The notes: generated by a model from the sequence alone, not told the origin. 64,000 nt of DNA from Grammothele lineata (GCA_002150815.3 NDFF03000123.1:62001-126000); one strand, 5' to 3'; positions 1 to 12,055 are shown, counted from the first letter of the stretch. Made by a program: numbers and translations.

Positions 1-1187
1 ACATGCACTATAGTCTGGGGCAACATCCATCTGAAACTCATCGCACTTATCGACGAGGAACGGCTCGCTCGTGACGCAATCGCGTTCGGTGAGCGCCGCG
101 AGGCGCGCTGTGCGGAGGTGGCTCCCTTCTACAACGCATTCGTGAACGACCACGTCCCGGAGCAAGACATGCCCTTCATGCCAAACTTGCACGACGCCTG
201 TCGCCTCCCTTGCCTCTCGGCGCTCGTCGAAGATGGCGACGCGCGTATCCCGGTCACCGCCGAGCGCTTCATCTCCATCTGGGCTCGAATTCTGCCGGAG
301 TCCCAGGCGCATATCGTTAAGGTCAAGCGCGATCTCGCCAAGATGCTTCATCAAGCCCGCCACGTCGGAAGCCGTGAGGTTCCTCCGATGCCTGACCTCA
401 CCCTCGCACAGGTCGAGGCCGAGATCGCTCGTGGATCGGCCCTCTTCGGGTGCGTCGACTGTAGGAAAGGTGTTACGGGCTCGGAGTGTTTCAGTGCTTC
501 CGCCATCTGCACGCACTGGCGCGTAGCGCACCATGATCTATCATGGGACGACGGACGCCGTTCTAGAGGTCCGACACCCGTGGTCCTCGATTTTGCAGTT
601 ACCAGCGAGGACCAAGTGTGTAAGATCCTCAAGTCGCTCGGTCTCAGCCAGCACACGACACACGAAGAACTCGACGCACTCGTAAGACAGGGAAGGCTGG
701 TGTGCAGATGCGGACACCCGGGATTCCTGTCAAACCGTAAATCAAGTTGGGGTCGCCTGGTGAGCCATGACGTATCCGCATTTGAACGCTACACGCCCTG
801 ACCTGTATCTTCGAAGATGAGCCATTTGTTTTGTGAGGTACTTTGGTACTTGATGTGGGGAAGGAAGGCGTAAGTCTTCGATCGCACCTTATAGCTCGCT
901 CCGTCTCATCTCGTTCGGCCACCAGGCAAGCGTCTATACATATCATAGACGACCACGCGCTCGTAGGCCCGGACGCCAGTATAAAACTACTCGGACCAGG
1001 AGAGCGCATCTCGTATCCAGACTACCGTATCCCTCAAGCGAACGCCGACGCTATTTCAGCGCAGATGCTCATCCGTCTCAAAGGACCCAAGTGTAAGATA
1101 TGCGACAAACATCAAAGGAGGGGGTCCCCAAGTCCGGTTATGCCCCGGGATGTCTGGACAATCGCGCATCATATGTGGACCAAGTGA
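1..1187 (+). CDS. Unrecognised fungal protein, 5' end outside the window
   Basis: An open frame runs in from the window edge without a start codon, to a likely splice donor near 758, where Trp-Gly-Arg-Leu is followed by GTGAGC. It probably resumes in the frame around 895-1187, which ends with a stop after a His-His-Met-Trp segment. The first part has Cys pairs (Cys-Val-Asp-Cys and Cys-Arg-Cys) and a Cys/His cluster; the last has Lys-Cys-Lys-Ile-Cys. Together they suggest a metal-binding protein of the poorly described C2H2-like type common in mushrooms. The exon joins between 758 and 895 are not resolved, and a donor-like GTGAG overlaps the stop, so the 3' end is also uncertain. I do not recognise a family and assign no function. 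Confidence 0.45.
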
Positions 1188-1640
1188 GTGATTCTCACTT
1201 CTCAAGAGGAGGGTAGCTTATTCGATACCTCGAATCTGCTACAGACACGGCAGAAAGCTTGATCAGAGTTTGTTGGAGTTCGGTACAGTGTAGAGCTTAC
1301 GAAGTAACGTGTCTTTTTGTGGTGTGTTGAGTATTAAGCCATACGTATATTCCATCATCTGTCGCGCGCGATGCGGGGCTGAGTGCCCATCTACAAGCAA
1401 CTGCCATCCCCACTCCAAAATCCGAGTCTCTACCCACCTCCAAGTCCGTTCGCATCCAATCCGGTAAGCCCCCACTACAAGTCCGAGCGAGGACACTGAC
1501 CCCACCTCCAGATCCGACAGCGTTCGTGGTTAAACCTCACGTATCGACAGTACACATCAGGTGACTTAGCACATCAATGGGTCTTGGTTTGTCGTCGCCA
1601 TGAGATGACCAAGCATTCGACCTCGACTAGTAGACGTAAT
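1188..1640. other. Intergenic, no gene seen
   Basis: Between the first gene and the promoter of the MDR dehydrogenase. Only short antisense frames without recognisable protein features. Confidence 0.6.
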
Positions 1641-1648
1641 ATATAAGG
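1641..1648 (+). promoter_or_regulatory. TATA-like box of the MDR gene
   Basis: TATATAAG lies about 75-80 nt before the ATG at 1722, the spacing also seen at the three glyoxal oxidase genes here. Transcription start not determined. Confidence 0.5.
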
Positions 1649-1721
1649 GCAGGAGAACGTCGCTAGCTACTCACAACCCATCCTCAGGTCTCAGCACTTA
1701 CTACACAATTCTCCCGAAGTC

Positions 1722-3077
1722 ATGAGCTCGAGTATTCCAGCGACCATGAAGGCTCTCGTCATGGAGGAGGTGAGCTCACTGCGCGCGATTGCGGACTGAG
1801 TCGTTGACAGAAGTATAGATCGGCCGCGTGGTGGTAAAGGAGCATCCTGTGCCCTCCATCGCGGATGACCAGGTCCTCATCCAAACGAAGGCCGTCGCGT
1901 TGAACCCTACAGACTGGAAGAGTACGCATCGCTGAATATTTGCAGTGGTGGTCGGTCAAAATGCTGACCTACGACCGCGAACGTTATAGACGTCTTTTCG
2001 CCACTCGGGACGGTCGGTTCCGTCGTAGGGTGCGACGTGTCCGGCACAGTCGTCCAGGTCGGCAAGGACGTGAAGGAAGTGAAGGTCGGCGACCACGTTG
2101 GGGCGAGCGTGTGGGGATCCAAGTACGAGGACGAGGGCGCATTCGCTGAGTATGTCAAGACGGCTGAGGATCTACTGTGGGTTGTACCGGAAGGCACGCT
2201 CAACTTCGAGCAGTCTGCTGCGACCAACGCCACGTACGAGAGTTGTTGGTCTCATACGTTGGAATATTGCTCACGAGGCCCTCTAGTGTATGCACGGCAG
2301 TCCAGATGCTTTACCATCCCGATAACCTCAGACTCGTCGAGTCGCCGCAGAAAGTCTCAGAAGAGCAATGGATTCTGATATACGGCGGTAGCTGTAAGCG
2401 GCAGCGCGCTATCTGCATCGAGAAGCACGCGACTGACCATCACTTACCGACAGCTTCCGTTAGCCACTTCGCCATCCAACTCGCGCATCTCTCCGGGTAT
2501 AAAATCGTCTCCACAGCCTCGCCCCACAACCACGATCTCGTCCGCTCCTTAGGAGCAGACGTCGTCTTCGACTATCGCGACCCGGACGTCGTGGAGAAGA
2601 TCAAGACCGCCACGGGCAACTCGCTCAAGGTCGCATTTGATACGATCTCTGAGGCGGATTCGCAGCGCATCTGCGCGGCGTCGCTCTTGCCTGGGGGCAC
2701 GCTAGGCCTACTGTTTATGCCCCAGACCGAGGCCATCGCCCGTACGGATATTCGTGTGTTTTGTGCGTTCCCTCTCCGTTCGAGGATAGTATCACTACCT
2801 CTAAACTGACGCGCGCGAACACCTTGTAGTCACGATGCTCTTCACCGCACAAGGACGCCCGATCGACATCGGGCCCAGCTTCCACATCCCCGCCAAGCCA
2901 GAAGACCGCGCGCAAATCGCGAGCTTCTTGAAGAAGCTCCCGCAGCTCGTCAAGGACGGCGTGCTCAAGCCACAGAAGATCAAGCTATGGGAAGGCGGAC
3001 TTGCTGCGATCCCGGAGGGTTTCCAGTACATGCGCGACGGGAAGGTTAGCGCGGAGAAGCTGGTGTTCCGTGTATGA
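1722..3077 (+). CDS. Medium-chain dehydrogenase/reductase (zinc-type alcohol dehydrogenase-like)
   Basis: Six exons (1722-1769, 1819-1921, 1990-2233, 2287-2393, 2454-2753, 2830-3077) join in phase to give 349 residues, normal for this family. The N-terminal GroES-like half carries the Val-Ala-Leu-Asn-Pro-Thr-Asp-Trp-Lys motif and the Val-Gly-Cys-Asp-Val-Ser-Gly-Thr-Val segment. The Rossmann half has Tyr-Gly-Gly-Ser-Ser-Ser-Val followed by the Gln-Leu-Ala and Gly-Ala-Asp-Val-Val-Phe-Asp-Tyr motifs. The structural-zinc cysteines are absent, as in the quinone reductase/enoyl reductase-like (trans-ER) branch. The reaction is presumably NADPH-dependent reduction of an enone or enoyl substrate in the cytosol; the substrate cannot be told. 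No polyketide synthase lies nearby. The second intron's acceptor was chosen for phase and family fit. Confidence 0.85.
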
Positions 3078-3500
3078 GAAGAACTGCATGTGGTGAATGT
3101 GGCGTATACAGGACGCTCTCAACTGGACATCCGCTTTCGGTGTTTTCGTGTAGTTTCGAGCGTATATCATCGAAGCGAACAGACAACAACAACTTACAAC
3201 TTCTCGCAAGCTGTGTAGTAGTAAGCCGTTCCCAAGACGTGTCAACGCTGAGAACACGTAAAGACGTGCGAGAAGTGAGGATTTCATGATGTAGAGATAT
3301 CAAGTCAAAGATCTACTATCCGCCTGAGGATGTCGAGTGTTCATTAATTATAACACAGTAAAGTATGGGATGTACAGTAGCATATAACGTCCCGGGGCCA
3401 TCCCTGACTACGTGTGTACAACTAAGGCCCAGCTACAAATATAAACCTCATGTCACCCGAATATTAACCTCAAAATAGCAAAGGCCGAGAGGATCGGCGT

Positions 3501-4359
3501 TCAAACGGGCGTCGTGTTGGCAGTGAAGAAGAAATTGCCCGCAACGGGCTCGCCAAGCGAGAGGTTCTTGGCGAATTCCTCCATGTTGAAGTTAGTGATG
3601 TCGCCCGGAATGATGAACTTCGACACGTCGTGCTCGAAGGTCGGTGGACGGACGTAGAGCACCATGGGGTACCTGTTAGAGGGCACAATATTAGCCCAAA
3701 CTCTAATATATTCCTCGGCCCCGAGAAGCTCGGAAGTTGGAATATAGAGGCAGACTCACCGGTGAGGAGCTGATCCCGCCGGCGGACCAGGTGCGAGGTA
3801 ATCGGAGGCGGCCGGTGTGGAGTTGAAAAGCGCAACACCGTGGGCGATCTCTCCCCTGGGGTCTTGATCGAGGGAGATGACGAGGTGGCGGATCTGGGCA
3901 AGCGCGGTATCCTGGGGCGTCGGAGAGTCCGGGTCGACCATGACTAGCACAAAGCCCTTTCCGACGAGCTCCTTAGCACTCGACTTAAGGAAGAACTGAG
4001 GCATCTTGGCGACCTCTAGAGGAGGACGGGCACAACGGAGTAAGGGTGTCAGTGTAGTGCCGCCTCTCTGAAATGAAATGAGCAATGCTTACGGGGAATC
4101 TTCAGATGTGCGCCGGCAGGGACAACGATGGCGGGCTCTGTAGAGCTGTAAACAACATCTAGCAGACCGACGGGGTCGAACGAGGAGAGAACTGAGAGGA
4201 GAATTTAGTAACGGCATTCAAATATCGGGATATTCCTAAAAGATATTCACCATCAGGCACAAGGTGAGATTTCTTGAACGCCTTCACCACATCTGTAGGC
4301 CGTGTGAAGTAGTACAGAAAGATACTGGCGATGGAAGCAAATAACAAGATAAGGCGCAT
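3501..4359 (-). CDS. PEBP-family protein, copy 1
   Basis: Four exons on the minus strand (4359-4251, 4191-4093, 4015-3760, 3672-3501) encode 211 residues. Phosphatidylethanolamine-binding protein hallmarks are visible: Asp-Pro-Asp-Ser-Pro-Thr-Pro in the anion-binding pocket, Gly-Pro-Pro-Ala-Gly-Ser-Ala-Pro-His-Arg-Tyr, and a C-terminal Asn-Phe-Phe-Phe-Thr-Ala-Asn. A hydrophobic N-terminus of about 18 residues looks like a signal peptide or anchor, so the protein may be secreted or vacuolar, as in the yeast Tfs1/carboxypeptidase-inhibitor branch of the family. The ligand is unknown. Its neighbour at 6.4-7.2 kb has the same exon plan, so the two are tandem paralogues. A TATA-like sequence lies about 90 nt upstream. 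Confidence 0.88.
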
Positions 4360-4448
4360 GATGACGTGTTTTCAGAGAAGAATGAGAAGGGTGAAGGACT
4401 GAGAGGGAAGAAGATACTGAATGAACTCCGTCGCATGTCGGAGGATCT

Positions 4449-4458
4449 CAGCTATATA
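4449..4458 (-). promoter_or_regulatory. Possible TATA box of PEBP copy 1
   Basis: On the minus strand a GTATATAG-type element sits about 90-100 nt upstream of the ATG at 4359. Weak evidence on its own. Confidence 0.35.
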
Positions 4459-4459
4459 C

Positions 4460-6401
4460 TGTAGTGACAGAGCTATAGCATCACGTAACGCGTAACGTTG
4501 TGCACCGAACCGCCGCTGTTCGCTCTTGAAATCACAACTTTCGAACGCGATAACTGCGTCAGGCTCGACAGATTTGTCCCGGAAAGTCGGAGTCGGCACC
4601 TGTCACAGACGATTGATGAGACTAGATGACACCGCCATGGGAGCCTACGTCTCGGTGCCGGTGTAGTATCGCGCCGAAGCTAAGGCAAGTAAGAGATCGT
4701 ACTGGTGGATGCAGTTCAAAGTTCGGATGTTTCAGAGACGAATTGGTGACGTCAGCGCTCATTCTCAGCGCGCAGTTTCAATCTCCGCTGCGCGTCGCCG
4801 GTGCTGACACGCGCCGCCCCCGCGCGCGTCTTGCTTCCTGCGCTCATCTTCGAAGCGGTACAAGGGCATTTCGAGCTCAAGCGTATTGGTCTGGCGGTCG
4901 AACTCCGGGGGCGCCAAAGAGTCTACCGATCCCCTTGCATTTGCGCTAGAGAAGCTTTAGAGGTATAGGCACGCGTAAGTCAAGATCTTCGAGTCGAAGA
5001 ACTTGTTATCATGGTCTAAACGACTTTGCGCAAGGTTGTCACCGTTATGGCTTAACTTCTTGGCACGTCTACTATGCTATTTCGACAGGTACGTGGCATA
5101 GCCCACTGCATCATGGCCCTGTGGATGAACGCTCGCAGGAACATAAGTTCATGATGTGCCAAACCTGAACCGGAGCGCTGATGTTTTCCGAACAAACTTA
5201 GTATTCCCCGGTCTCCTGAGGCTGAGCCCGGTGGACGCCGGCATATGCAAGCTCATGCGCTGGACGTCTACATGAGTGGCGAGAATTCACGAGCAGACAG
5301 CCACAGTCTGTCTGTACATAGCGTGATGAGCATCGTAAGTCGTCTGTTTTATGGGCTTCTCTTCCTTGAACCACGCCCACGTGCTCAATGTTCATAACGT
5401 TCCGTCAATCCTCAGGCACAGTTGAGCTGCGAGCATTCGATCCTGGTACCGGTGGAACCCCTGCGCTCATGTACAACGCGTCTCCTAAACCATGAAAGCG
5501 TACGGGCTGTCCGCCGTAGCCACCTCCATCTACAGACCCCAGAACTGTACGTCCTGGGGCCGCAGGCTATCCCGGCGCAGCCACCCACGCCCAGAGAGAT
5601 GCCGGACACACGTCAGAGCCACAGGGGAACAAATCTCGGAGTTCGCTTGCCACACGCCACTTCTCCCCATGACTCCGGGCGAGGGCCTCCCGCGCGTGGG
5701 GCGATGTGGATCAGCAACGAAACGACCTTACCGATTTCGCGAGGGGGCGGGGGCGGGCCCCCAAGATGCGGCGTCAACGTACACGGGATTCAGTGGCAGT
5801 GACAGAGGTATGGTCTCCGTGGGGGTCGGAGATCCGGTCTTGGCTCCGACGCTTGTCGCGTTTTGGGAGTGGTCGGGCGTCGGGTCTCAAAGACTTGTGC
5901 CAACTTGGTGCGATTTTCGCCTGATTTGCCGTAGTACCTCGTATGCGCACTCACCAATGCAAATTGTTGCTTGAGCCGCCAATACAAGAGAGGTGTAGCG
6001 AAATGAGCGATGGACGACTCGGAGCGCACATGGTCTCACGAGGCCAGAACGTCCTCATTCAGTCTCAGACTCTGCCACCTCTTGGCAGCCGTGCATACCG
6101 TGACATGTCCGTGCTATGTCTTACTATTGTTCTTTGCCACAACAACTTGAGTCAGACTTCGTTCCAGACCAGTTCCGGGTCAGCTTCGCCTGTGGGTTTC
6201 TCAGCCTCAGGCACACGCAGCACTACCCGGAAATGAGCGGACGCGCGTCGAATTCTCCCGCAGCTATCCATTTTAACGGAAACGAAGTCCATTCAAGAAG
6301 CGAACTCTATACACGAAAACATGAGACTTAGACCCATCCATACCGAAGGCGCAACTAGCCACAGTTATACCCTTCGTAATATCCCCAGCAAGCCGTGATG
6401 T
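4460..6401. other. Intergenic region between the PEBP paralogues
   Basis: About 1.9 kb with only short or compositionally odd open frames; the longest is about 160 codons at 5492-5974, lacking any recognisable domain or convincing introns. I see no RNA gene or transposon end. Confidence 0.5.
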
Positions 6402-7244
6402 TCACACAGGGGTCGTATTAGCCGTGTAGAAGAAGTTTCCTGCGACAGGGCGACCGAGCGTGAGGTTCTTGGCAAAATCCTCCACGTCGAAGTGGGTGAT
6501 GTCGGGGTACATGTATTTCATCACCTCGCGCTCGAAGGTGGGCGGCCGGACAAAGAGCAGCATCGGGTACCTGTCGGAGCGCACGTCAGCCTTCCCCTCG
6601 CGCATCCGCGGGTTCCCCACGCGAGGCGACTCACCTGTGGGGAGCGGATCCTGCAGGTGGGCCCGGGGAGATATACTCGGAATAGGCGGGGGTGGAGTTA
6701 GTGAGAGCGACGCCGTGGATGATGTTTCCTTTGGGGTCCTGGTCTAGGGGCAACACAAGGTGGCGGATTTGGGCGAGGGCGGTGTCCTCAGGTGTCGGCG
6801 AGTCTGGGTCTACCATGACGAGTACAAAGCCTTTTCCGACAAGTCGCGTATCGTTGGACTTGAGAGTGAATTCTGGAAGGGCGGCCACGTCTAAACGTTG
6901 TGTAGAGATGAAGTCGCGATAGAGGAAGTCAGCAATTCTGCCTGCTTCTGAAGCGTGAGGCGAGTGCTTACGAGGAATCTCCATGTGACATCCTGGGGAG
7001 ACATCGATAGAGAGATTTGCCGGTGTGTAGACCACGTCTAGCATCCCGGTGGGATTAAACGAATTGAGCACTAAGAGTTCCAGCAATATGTCAGTATATT
7101 TCCCGACGTCTCATAACGTGTTTGGAACTTACCATCCGGAACAAGCTTGGCTTTTTTGAAAGCCTCGACGACGTCCGTGGGAGTGAGGAGAGACGTAAAA
7201 AAGCTGGAGACAACGGCGAAAACGAGTTGCTGAAACTGCAGCAT
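6402..7244 (-). CDS. PEBP-family protein, copy 2
   Basis: Four exons (7244-7133, 7070-6972, 6890-6635, 6570-6402) give 211 residues, the same total as copy 1. The two middle exons have identical lengths in both copies (99 and 256 nt), which supports the model and a tandem duplication. The anion-pocket motif Asp-Pro-Asp-Ser-Pro-Thr-Pro, the Gly-Pro-Pro-Ala-Gly...Pro-His-Arg-Tyr motif and the C-terminal Asn-Phe-Phe-Tyr-Thr-Ala-Asn are conserved. The N-terminus is hydrophobic (signal peptide or anchor). Divergence from copy 1 is largest in the first exon and in the loop after the third intron's acceptor. Function is inferred only at family level: binding phospholipid head groups or small anions, or protease/kinase regulation. 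Confidence 0.88.
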
Positions 7245-9237
7245 GAGTGAATGGGATTTACGAGAATGGTATGAGGGAAAGCCTGAGACAACGGGAGAGT
7301 CACAATATCAAGGGTGAGGGTCAGGCTCGCGCGTCGAATTCTAGCCCCAATTTATCTGCTTCTCAGAAAGCCAAACCCCGGTTCATTAATATTTTTCTGT
7401 CGGTGCTATCACCGGTGGAACTGTAGAGCGTCGGGCGTTGGTACGGTGGACATGTCATTGGACCGGTGGCCGATCCGGGACAACTGTCGGTAATTCGGCT
7501 GCAGGCTGCAGCCGGCCGTATTGCAAGGAGAGCGAGCTGATAGAGGCTCCTCCGACATATTGCGGAGTGGCGTGAGGTATCAAGTTTTGTGTTGTTGTAG
7601 AGGCGCACTGCGACTGAGCTGATGTGGATCCGAGTCTCCAGTAGATGCGGTTCGTGTGAGAGTACCAGAGTGTCGGAGACTCCGAAAACGCTCGCTCTTC
7701 GGATGTTGAAACGTGTCAGCGTAAGTTTCAATCTCCGCTCGAACCTCTCCGGAAACGCGTGCTTTATTAAGGGCGTCTCTCATCCCACCTCCGAGTCCGC
7801 CAGTCGCGGTGCCGAAGAGGCTCAAACTCGAGTTCAAGGACCAAAACTCGACTCTGTTGCCTTGTGCTGGGGTTCGATAGTGCTAAAGCGGCCCCATGTA
7901 GCTTCAGGCTGACAGGAAGACTGGCATAGTCGGCAGCCAGGCCGCAGGCGTATATTTCAAGCTTTGCTAACTTTGACTCTCAGATTGACCCTACAACGAT
8001 TCCAAACTCATGGACTCACCATGAGCTCAAGCGCCTCTGTGTTACGAGTAGATCGTCGTTCACGCCGGGCTTCTGTAATAGTGATCTGCGAAGCGGTCTT
8101 GCACCGGGCTCCGTAAATGTAGCCGCGACCGTGATTCGGTTTTTCCCGCCTGCATTGAAGGTCATCTCGTAAGGCCATCGGATATATCGGGAGCGTGCAT
8201 TCCCTGCGTGATCCATCCGTCGGGATTTTCTAGCGGTATGTATCATCTTATGCGTCTCTTCGGTACAGCGCTCGCGGGACCCTGGCGATGATCCTCAGAA
8301 ACGCCTCCTTGGAAAATAGACACACAGAACGCTCTAAGAGCGGCAGACATACCTCCGCCTAGACCGGACGTTCGAGCTTTCGCGCCATCCTCATACAGTT
8401 ATCTCTGAAGGACCTTCGAGATTGTGCCCTCTCGCGACGAGACTGCCTCCCCCGAACAGATCGTCATCCTACTGAACAAACGCCGCATGGGCGTCAAGAC
8501 CAAGGTGGTGTCATGGCCCAGACGCTCTCTTTCGTGATCGGCCAAGACCAACGACCAGCGACCTATAACCTAGAGCCTCCGAATGCGCTTAGAGAGGTAG
8601 CATCCAGACTTCGGTGGGTAGGAAGGAGGTCAGCACTACATGCACGTGCGAGATAGTATACGGTGCTGAGGGGCTTGTCGTTCTTGTAATACCACACCTT
8701 GCGACACCGTGCCCAGTGTCGAAGGGGACCTTCGTCCTGGGGTTCATTGTCGTCGTAGAATGCAGCACAAATGGATTCGTTCGCTTATGATGAGTCCTGA
8801 AAAAGATGCAATGTAAGAAAGGGCTAAACGGACTGTCGGCAAGGACACACGTACCTGATGCACAGCGGAGCAGTTGATGGAGAGGAGGATATTTCGAGAT
8901 GGCGAATGCTCATGGGGAACCTAGGTATAAATGCCGTCGTAAGCCGTGCTGCGGCAATGGACACGAGTCCGGAAACCTTCGACTCCTGTCACACTCGGCA
9001 GTCCCTGCACCATGGTAAAGCACAAGGTCAGAGCGATCGATAAAGCACCGTCCTATAGGTACACCAAACGAATGCGCAGAGCAATCCAGTAATCCTAACG
9101 ATAACGATACGCGAGCGAGCGTTCAACCCCGCGTAGAGCGCCTGGAAGACAAATGGCTCCGCGCGTAAGACGACCTGCGAACGTCAAAGTCAAAGAATGA
9201 GAATGAGCATGACGTCTTGGAGGCGCAGAGCGAGTAC
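7245..9237. other. Intergenic, no gene supported
   Basis: About 2 kb upstream of PEBP copy 2. Frames are short and overlap on both strands; none shows family motifs or phase-consistent exons. Confidence 0.5.
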
Positions 9238-10932
9238 TCACGGGCGCGAGCTAGCACCCCGTATGTTCGACATCAGCGCGCTCTCCAGCGCCGACTGGGA
9301 TAGGCTCGCGTCTACACCAAGCGCATAATTAGCACTTCTACGTCCCGGAACACGGAAACAGAACGCAGGCGTACCGCTCAGATCGCTGAAGCTCGACGCC
9401 TCGCTCCCCGTCGGCGTGCCCGCGACGAGCGCCGCCGAGCCGGCGCGATACATCGTCTGCGCGCGCGCGGCGGTCGCCGTACTCGCCGTGTAGCCCCGAG
9501 CGCTCCCTGGGGATACCGTGGGTGGGGATAAGCCCGCCCCGGGGGCGCCGAGGCGCCGCGCGACCGCGGCGGCCATGGGGGACGTTGCGCGTCGGAGGGG
9601 GGACTGGGGACCGGGCTGCGAGCTGGAGGTTGAGGCTGGGTTCGACGCGGAGCCGGAACGCGAGTGGGAGTGGGAGTGCGAGGAGAGAGATTGGGATTGG
9701 GATAGGGAGCGTGCGTTGTATGGGGTCATCGCGAGTGGCGCGGCGTACTCGAGGCTGCGCCGCCGCGCGTGGGCGCTGCGACTGGCATGGGGATACTGTT
9801 GTGGGGACCGTTGCTGCTGCGCGTAGTGACCAGAGTGATGTTGAGGGGAAGGGATGTCGGGGATAGAGCCTTGTGGCGAGTCTACGCTCGCGCTCGACAG
9901 GCTTTGGTGGCTCTGGCTCCGCGCTCTGGACGACTGCCCTTCCTGCAGCGCTGCGGTACTCACCGACAGGGGGCGGACCCGCCCTCGCGGTAGGATCGCA
10001 GACCCGTTCCCGTGCGCACTCCCGTTCCCGTTCACCCGCGCATCCCCATTTCCTTGTCCGTTCGTCTTTACGGTGAGCGGGACCCGGTCCGCGACGAGCC
10101 CGAGCGCATCCTTCGTCATGAGCAACTTCAGGCCCTCCAACTTCTGCTCGAGCGCCTTCTGCCGTTCTTCCTCCTCCTGCCGCCGCTCTTCCGGGTCGCT
10201 CTCTTCATCCTCGTCGTCATCGCTCGACAGCTCTCCATCGTCTCCATCCCTATCCGCGTCTGCGCCATCCGAGGACGATCCACCCGCACGTGACGACGTA
10301 GGCGAGAGCCGCTGGAGCAACGGCGACCGTGTCCGTTTCGGTCCTTGGAGCGTGAGCGTGGACGACGACGAGACCTTCGTAGGACGAGGGTATGCCGGTC
10401 CCGCGAGCGCGCCTGCGGACAGGGGACTCTGCACGTGGGGTTCGGTGCCGGTGGGCGACTTGGTTTGTGCGAGCGCGTTCCGGTTCGCATGCCCGAGGGA
10501 GCTCAGCCGGGCGCGCACGCCGAGGGCGGGGCGGAGTGTACTCGTTCCAGGGCCCGTGCCAGACGCGGATGTGGAAGAGCCGAGTCGGGCGGGTGCGGTT
10601 TCGCGGCTTGGGATGGGCGTGCGGGAGAGGTCGGGGACGCGGGGGAAGTACTCGCCTGGAGTCGGTCCGTTGGTCCGCTGTGGCGAGAGGGCAGACGGGG
10701 CAGACGGGAAGGCGGAGAGAGGGCTGCGGAGGCCGAGCCCTTGAAGGCCGCGCAAGTCATCCTCGTAGCGTGCTTGTGCGCGGTAGAGGAGGTAGGGGAG
10801 GGGTACTTGGAGATGGGCGGCGAGGCCTTTCCCTATAGCACGCGTGAGCCACGATTCGTACAAGGAATCAGTCGTGATGCAGGTCTCGAGATAGTCTGGC
10901 ACTCTGATAACTGTCCTAACATACGGGCGCAC
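9238..10932 (-). CDS. Ser/Pro/Ala-rich, largely disordered protein; N-terminus unresolved
   Basis: A single long frame of about 560 codons. The first 60 residues look folded (a Leu-Tyr-Glu-Ser-Trp segment, then Leu-Pro-Tyr-Leu-Leu-Tyr-Arg-Ala). The rest is low complexity, with an acidic Asp/Glu stretch followed by a Glu/Gln/Arg-rich helix-like run, Gly-Asn repeats and long Ser/His tracts, and a short conserved-looking end (Phe-Cys-Phe-Arg-Val-Pro-Gly-Arg-Arg). The frame opens with GTG, not ATG, so an upstream exon is needed. One phase-consistent option starts at ATG 11011 and splices 10983 to 10915, but that stretch belongs to a duplicated degenerate segment, so I do not commit. A GTGAGT next to the stop suggests an optional further 3' exon. 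No family recognised; possibly a regulatory scaffold. Confidence 0.6.
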   Translation of the reverse strand: MRPYVRTVIRVPDYLETCITTDSLYESWLTRAIGKGLAAHLQVPLPYLLYRAQARYEDDLRGLQGLGLRSPLSAFPSAPSALSPQRTNGPTPGEYFPRVPDLSRTPIPSRETAPARLGSSTSASGTGPGTSTLRPALGVRARLSSLGHANRNALAQTKSPTGTEPHVQSPLSAGALAGPAYPRPTKVSSSSTLTLQGPKRTRSPLLQRLSPTSSRAGGSSSDGADADRDGDDGELSSDDDEDEESDPEERRQEEEERQKALEQKLEGLKLLMTKDALGLVADRVPLTVKTNGQGNGDARVNGNGSAHGNGSAILPRGRVRPLSVSTAALQEGQSSRARSQSHQSLSSASVDSPQGSIPDIPSPQHHSGHYAQQQRSPQQYPHASRSAHARRRSLEYAAPLAMTPYNARSLSQSQSLSSHSHSHSRSGSASNPASTSSSQPGPQSPLRRATSPMAAAVARRLGAPGAGLSPPTVSPGSARGYTASTATAARAQTMYRAGSAALVAGTPTGSEASSFSDLSGTPAFCFRVPGRRSANYALGVDASLSQSALESALMSNIRGASSRP

Positions 10933-10959
10933 ATGTGTTATCGCAAGCGGGATTGGGAT

Positions 10960-11385
10960 AGTGAAACATCCTCCGCGACTACCATCGAGACACGACCGTT
11001 AGAGGATACATAATCACGTACAATCTGTGTTGGCTCCCTCAACAGCCCTGCTCCTTGCAATCACCTCCCAGAGAATGTGCTCCTTGTCCGGGTTCCATTC
11101 CACCTAAGCTTGCAAAGAGAGCGGAAAGGCGCGTAAATCATACCGGTCACGTTCACTAGCATAACGGACGCACTCGAGGAGGGTCTGCCGGTGCATCTTC
11201 TGGGCGGTTGTAAGGGAGTCTGATGATGACGCGGAGAGGAGGAGAGGGCATTGAAGAAGCACACGCGATGCGACGCGAGTCCTCACCCGAGGGGTTCGCG
11301 GAGAGGAGGAAGAGGAAGAGCGCGAGTTGAGGTGGATGAGTACCGAGCAAGGCCACAGCGGCCAAGGCTCATGCGGATGCGTAGG
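10960..11385 (-). repeat. Degenerate duplicated segment, copy A
   Basis: Aligns by eye with 13830-14215 over several hundred bases, for example the shared run ATTCCACCTAAGCTTGC and a shared GTGCATCTTCTGG. On the minus strand both read as related peptide fragments (Lys-Leu-Arg-Trp-Asn; Val-Ala-Glu-Asp followed by Ser-Leu-Ser) broken by stops and frameshifts. It probably represents decayed copies of one unidentified gene flanking MYND gene 1. Confidence 0.55.
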
Positions 11386-12055
11386 CGCCGAACGAATTAC
11401 ATCATCGGACTCTTGTCCGCCAGCTTGATTCGGAAACATACTCTATCTCCGCCAACTCTGATGACCTCGTCCTGTTGTTCGACTAGTGCGCACGCTTTCC
11501 ACAAGCTTTCTATACTCGCGGGCAGGATGCTGGTACTGGCCGTTGATGACATGACCCATGCAATGTGTCAATATCGAAGCGTCGTGCTTCTAAGTCGCTC
11601 GTGTTCTTTCCGCCCACCTCCGGATCTCGTGGCGACCGCAGGTACGATTCCTCCACGTACTAGGTTCTGAAAGCTGCCGAGCTGATTATCTCCAAGTGGT
11701 ACAAGTCTATCCTGCGCACCACCCGGCTTCCTGGGACCACATACTTATATGGACCATGGCAAGGTCGACATCGAGCCCTGATACTAGTTTACAGTTCTCG
11801 CGGCCGCTTGCGTCTATTCAGAATGCGTAGAGCTGCATGTCTGCTCGCCACTCTTCTTGAGAATATAAATACATCATTCTCCTGTGTATGGCGCTTCTGC
11901 GCTGTCGGGATTGTCCGCGAAGCATCAAACTTAAACGCTTCGAGAATCGAGACGTTCAAGTCGGCTACCGCAGCATCCGACCGTTCCAATATGGGCGGCT
12001 TCAAGCCCACTCTTATCCTCCAATTGAACACCATCGTGGACTATCCAACTTCTAG
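11386..12055. other. Upstream region of MYND gene 1
   Basis: No supported gene. Contains the presumed promoter and 5' leader of the MYND gene; no clear TATA box identified. Confidence 0.45.

Noticed and set aside
5422..5974. Possible small gene between the PEBP copies
   Set aside because: Frames of 126-160 codons overlap each other with no motif, intron support or convincing start.
9854..10744. Long plus-strand frame of about 296 codons
   Set aside because: Compositional shadow of the Ser/Pro-rich minus-strand gene; no independent motif.
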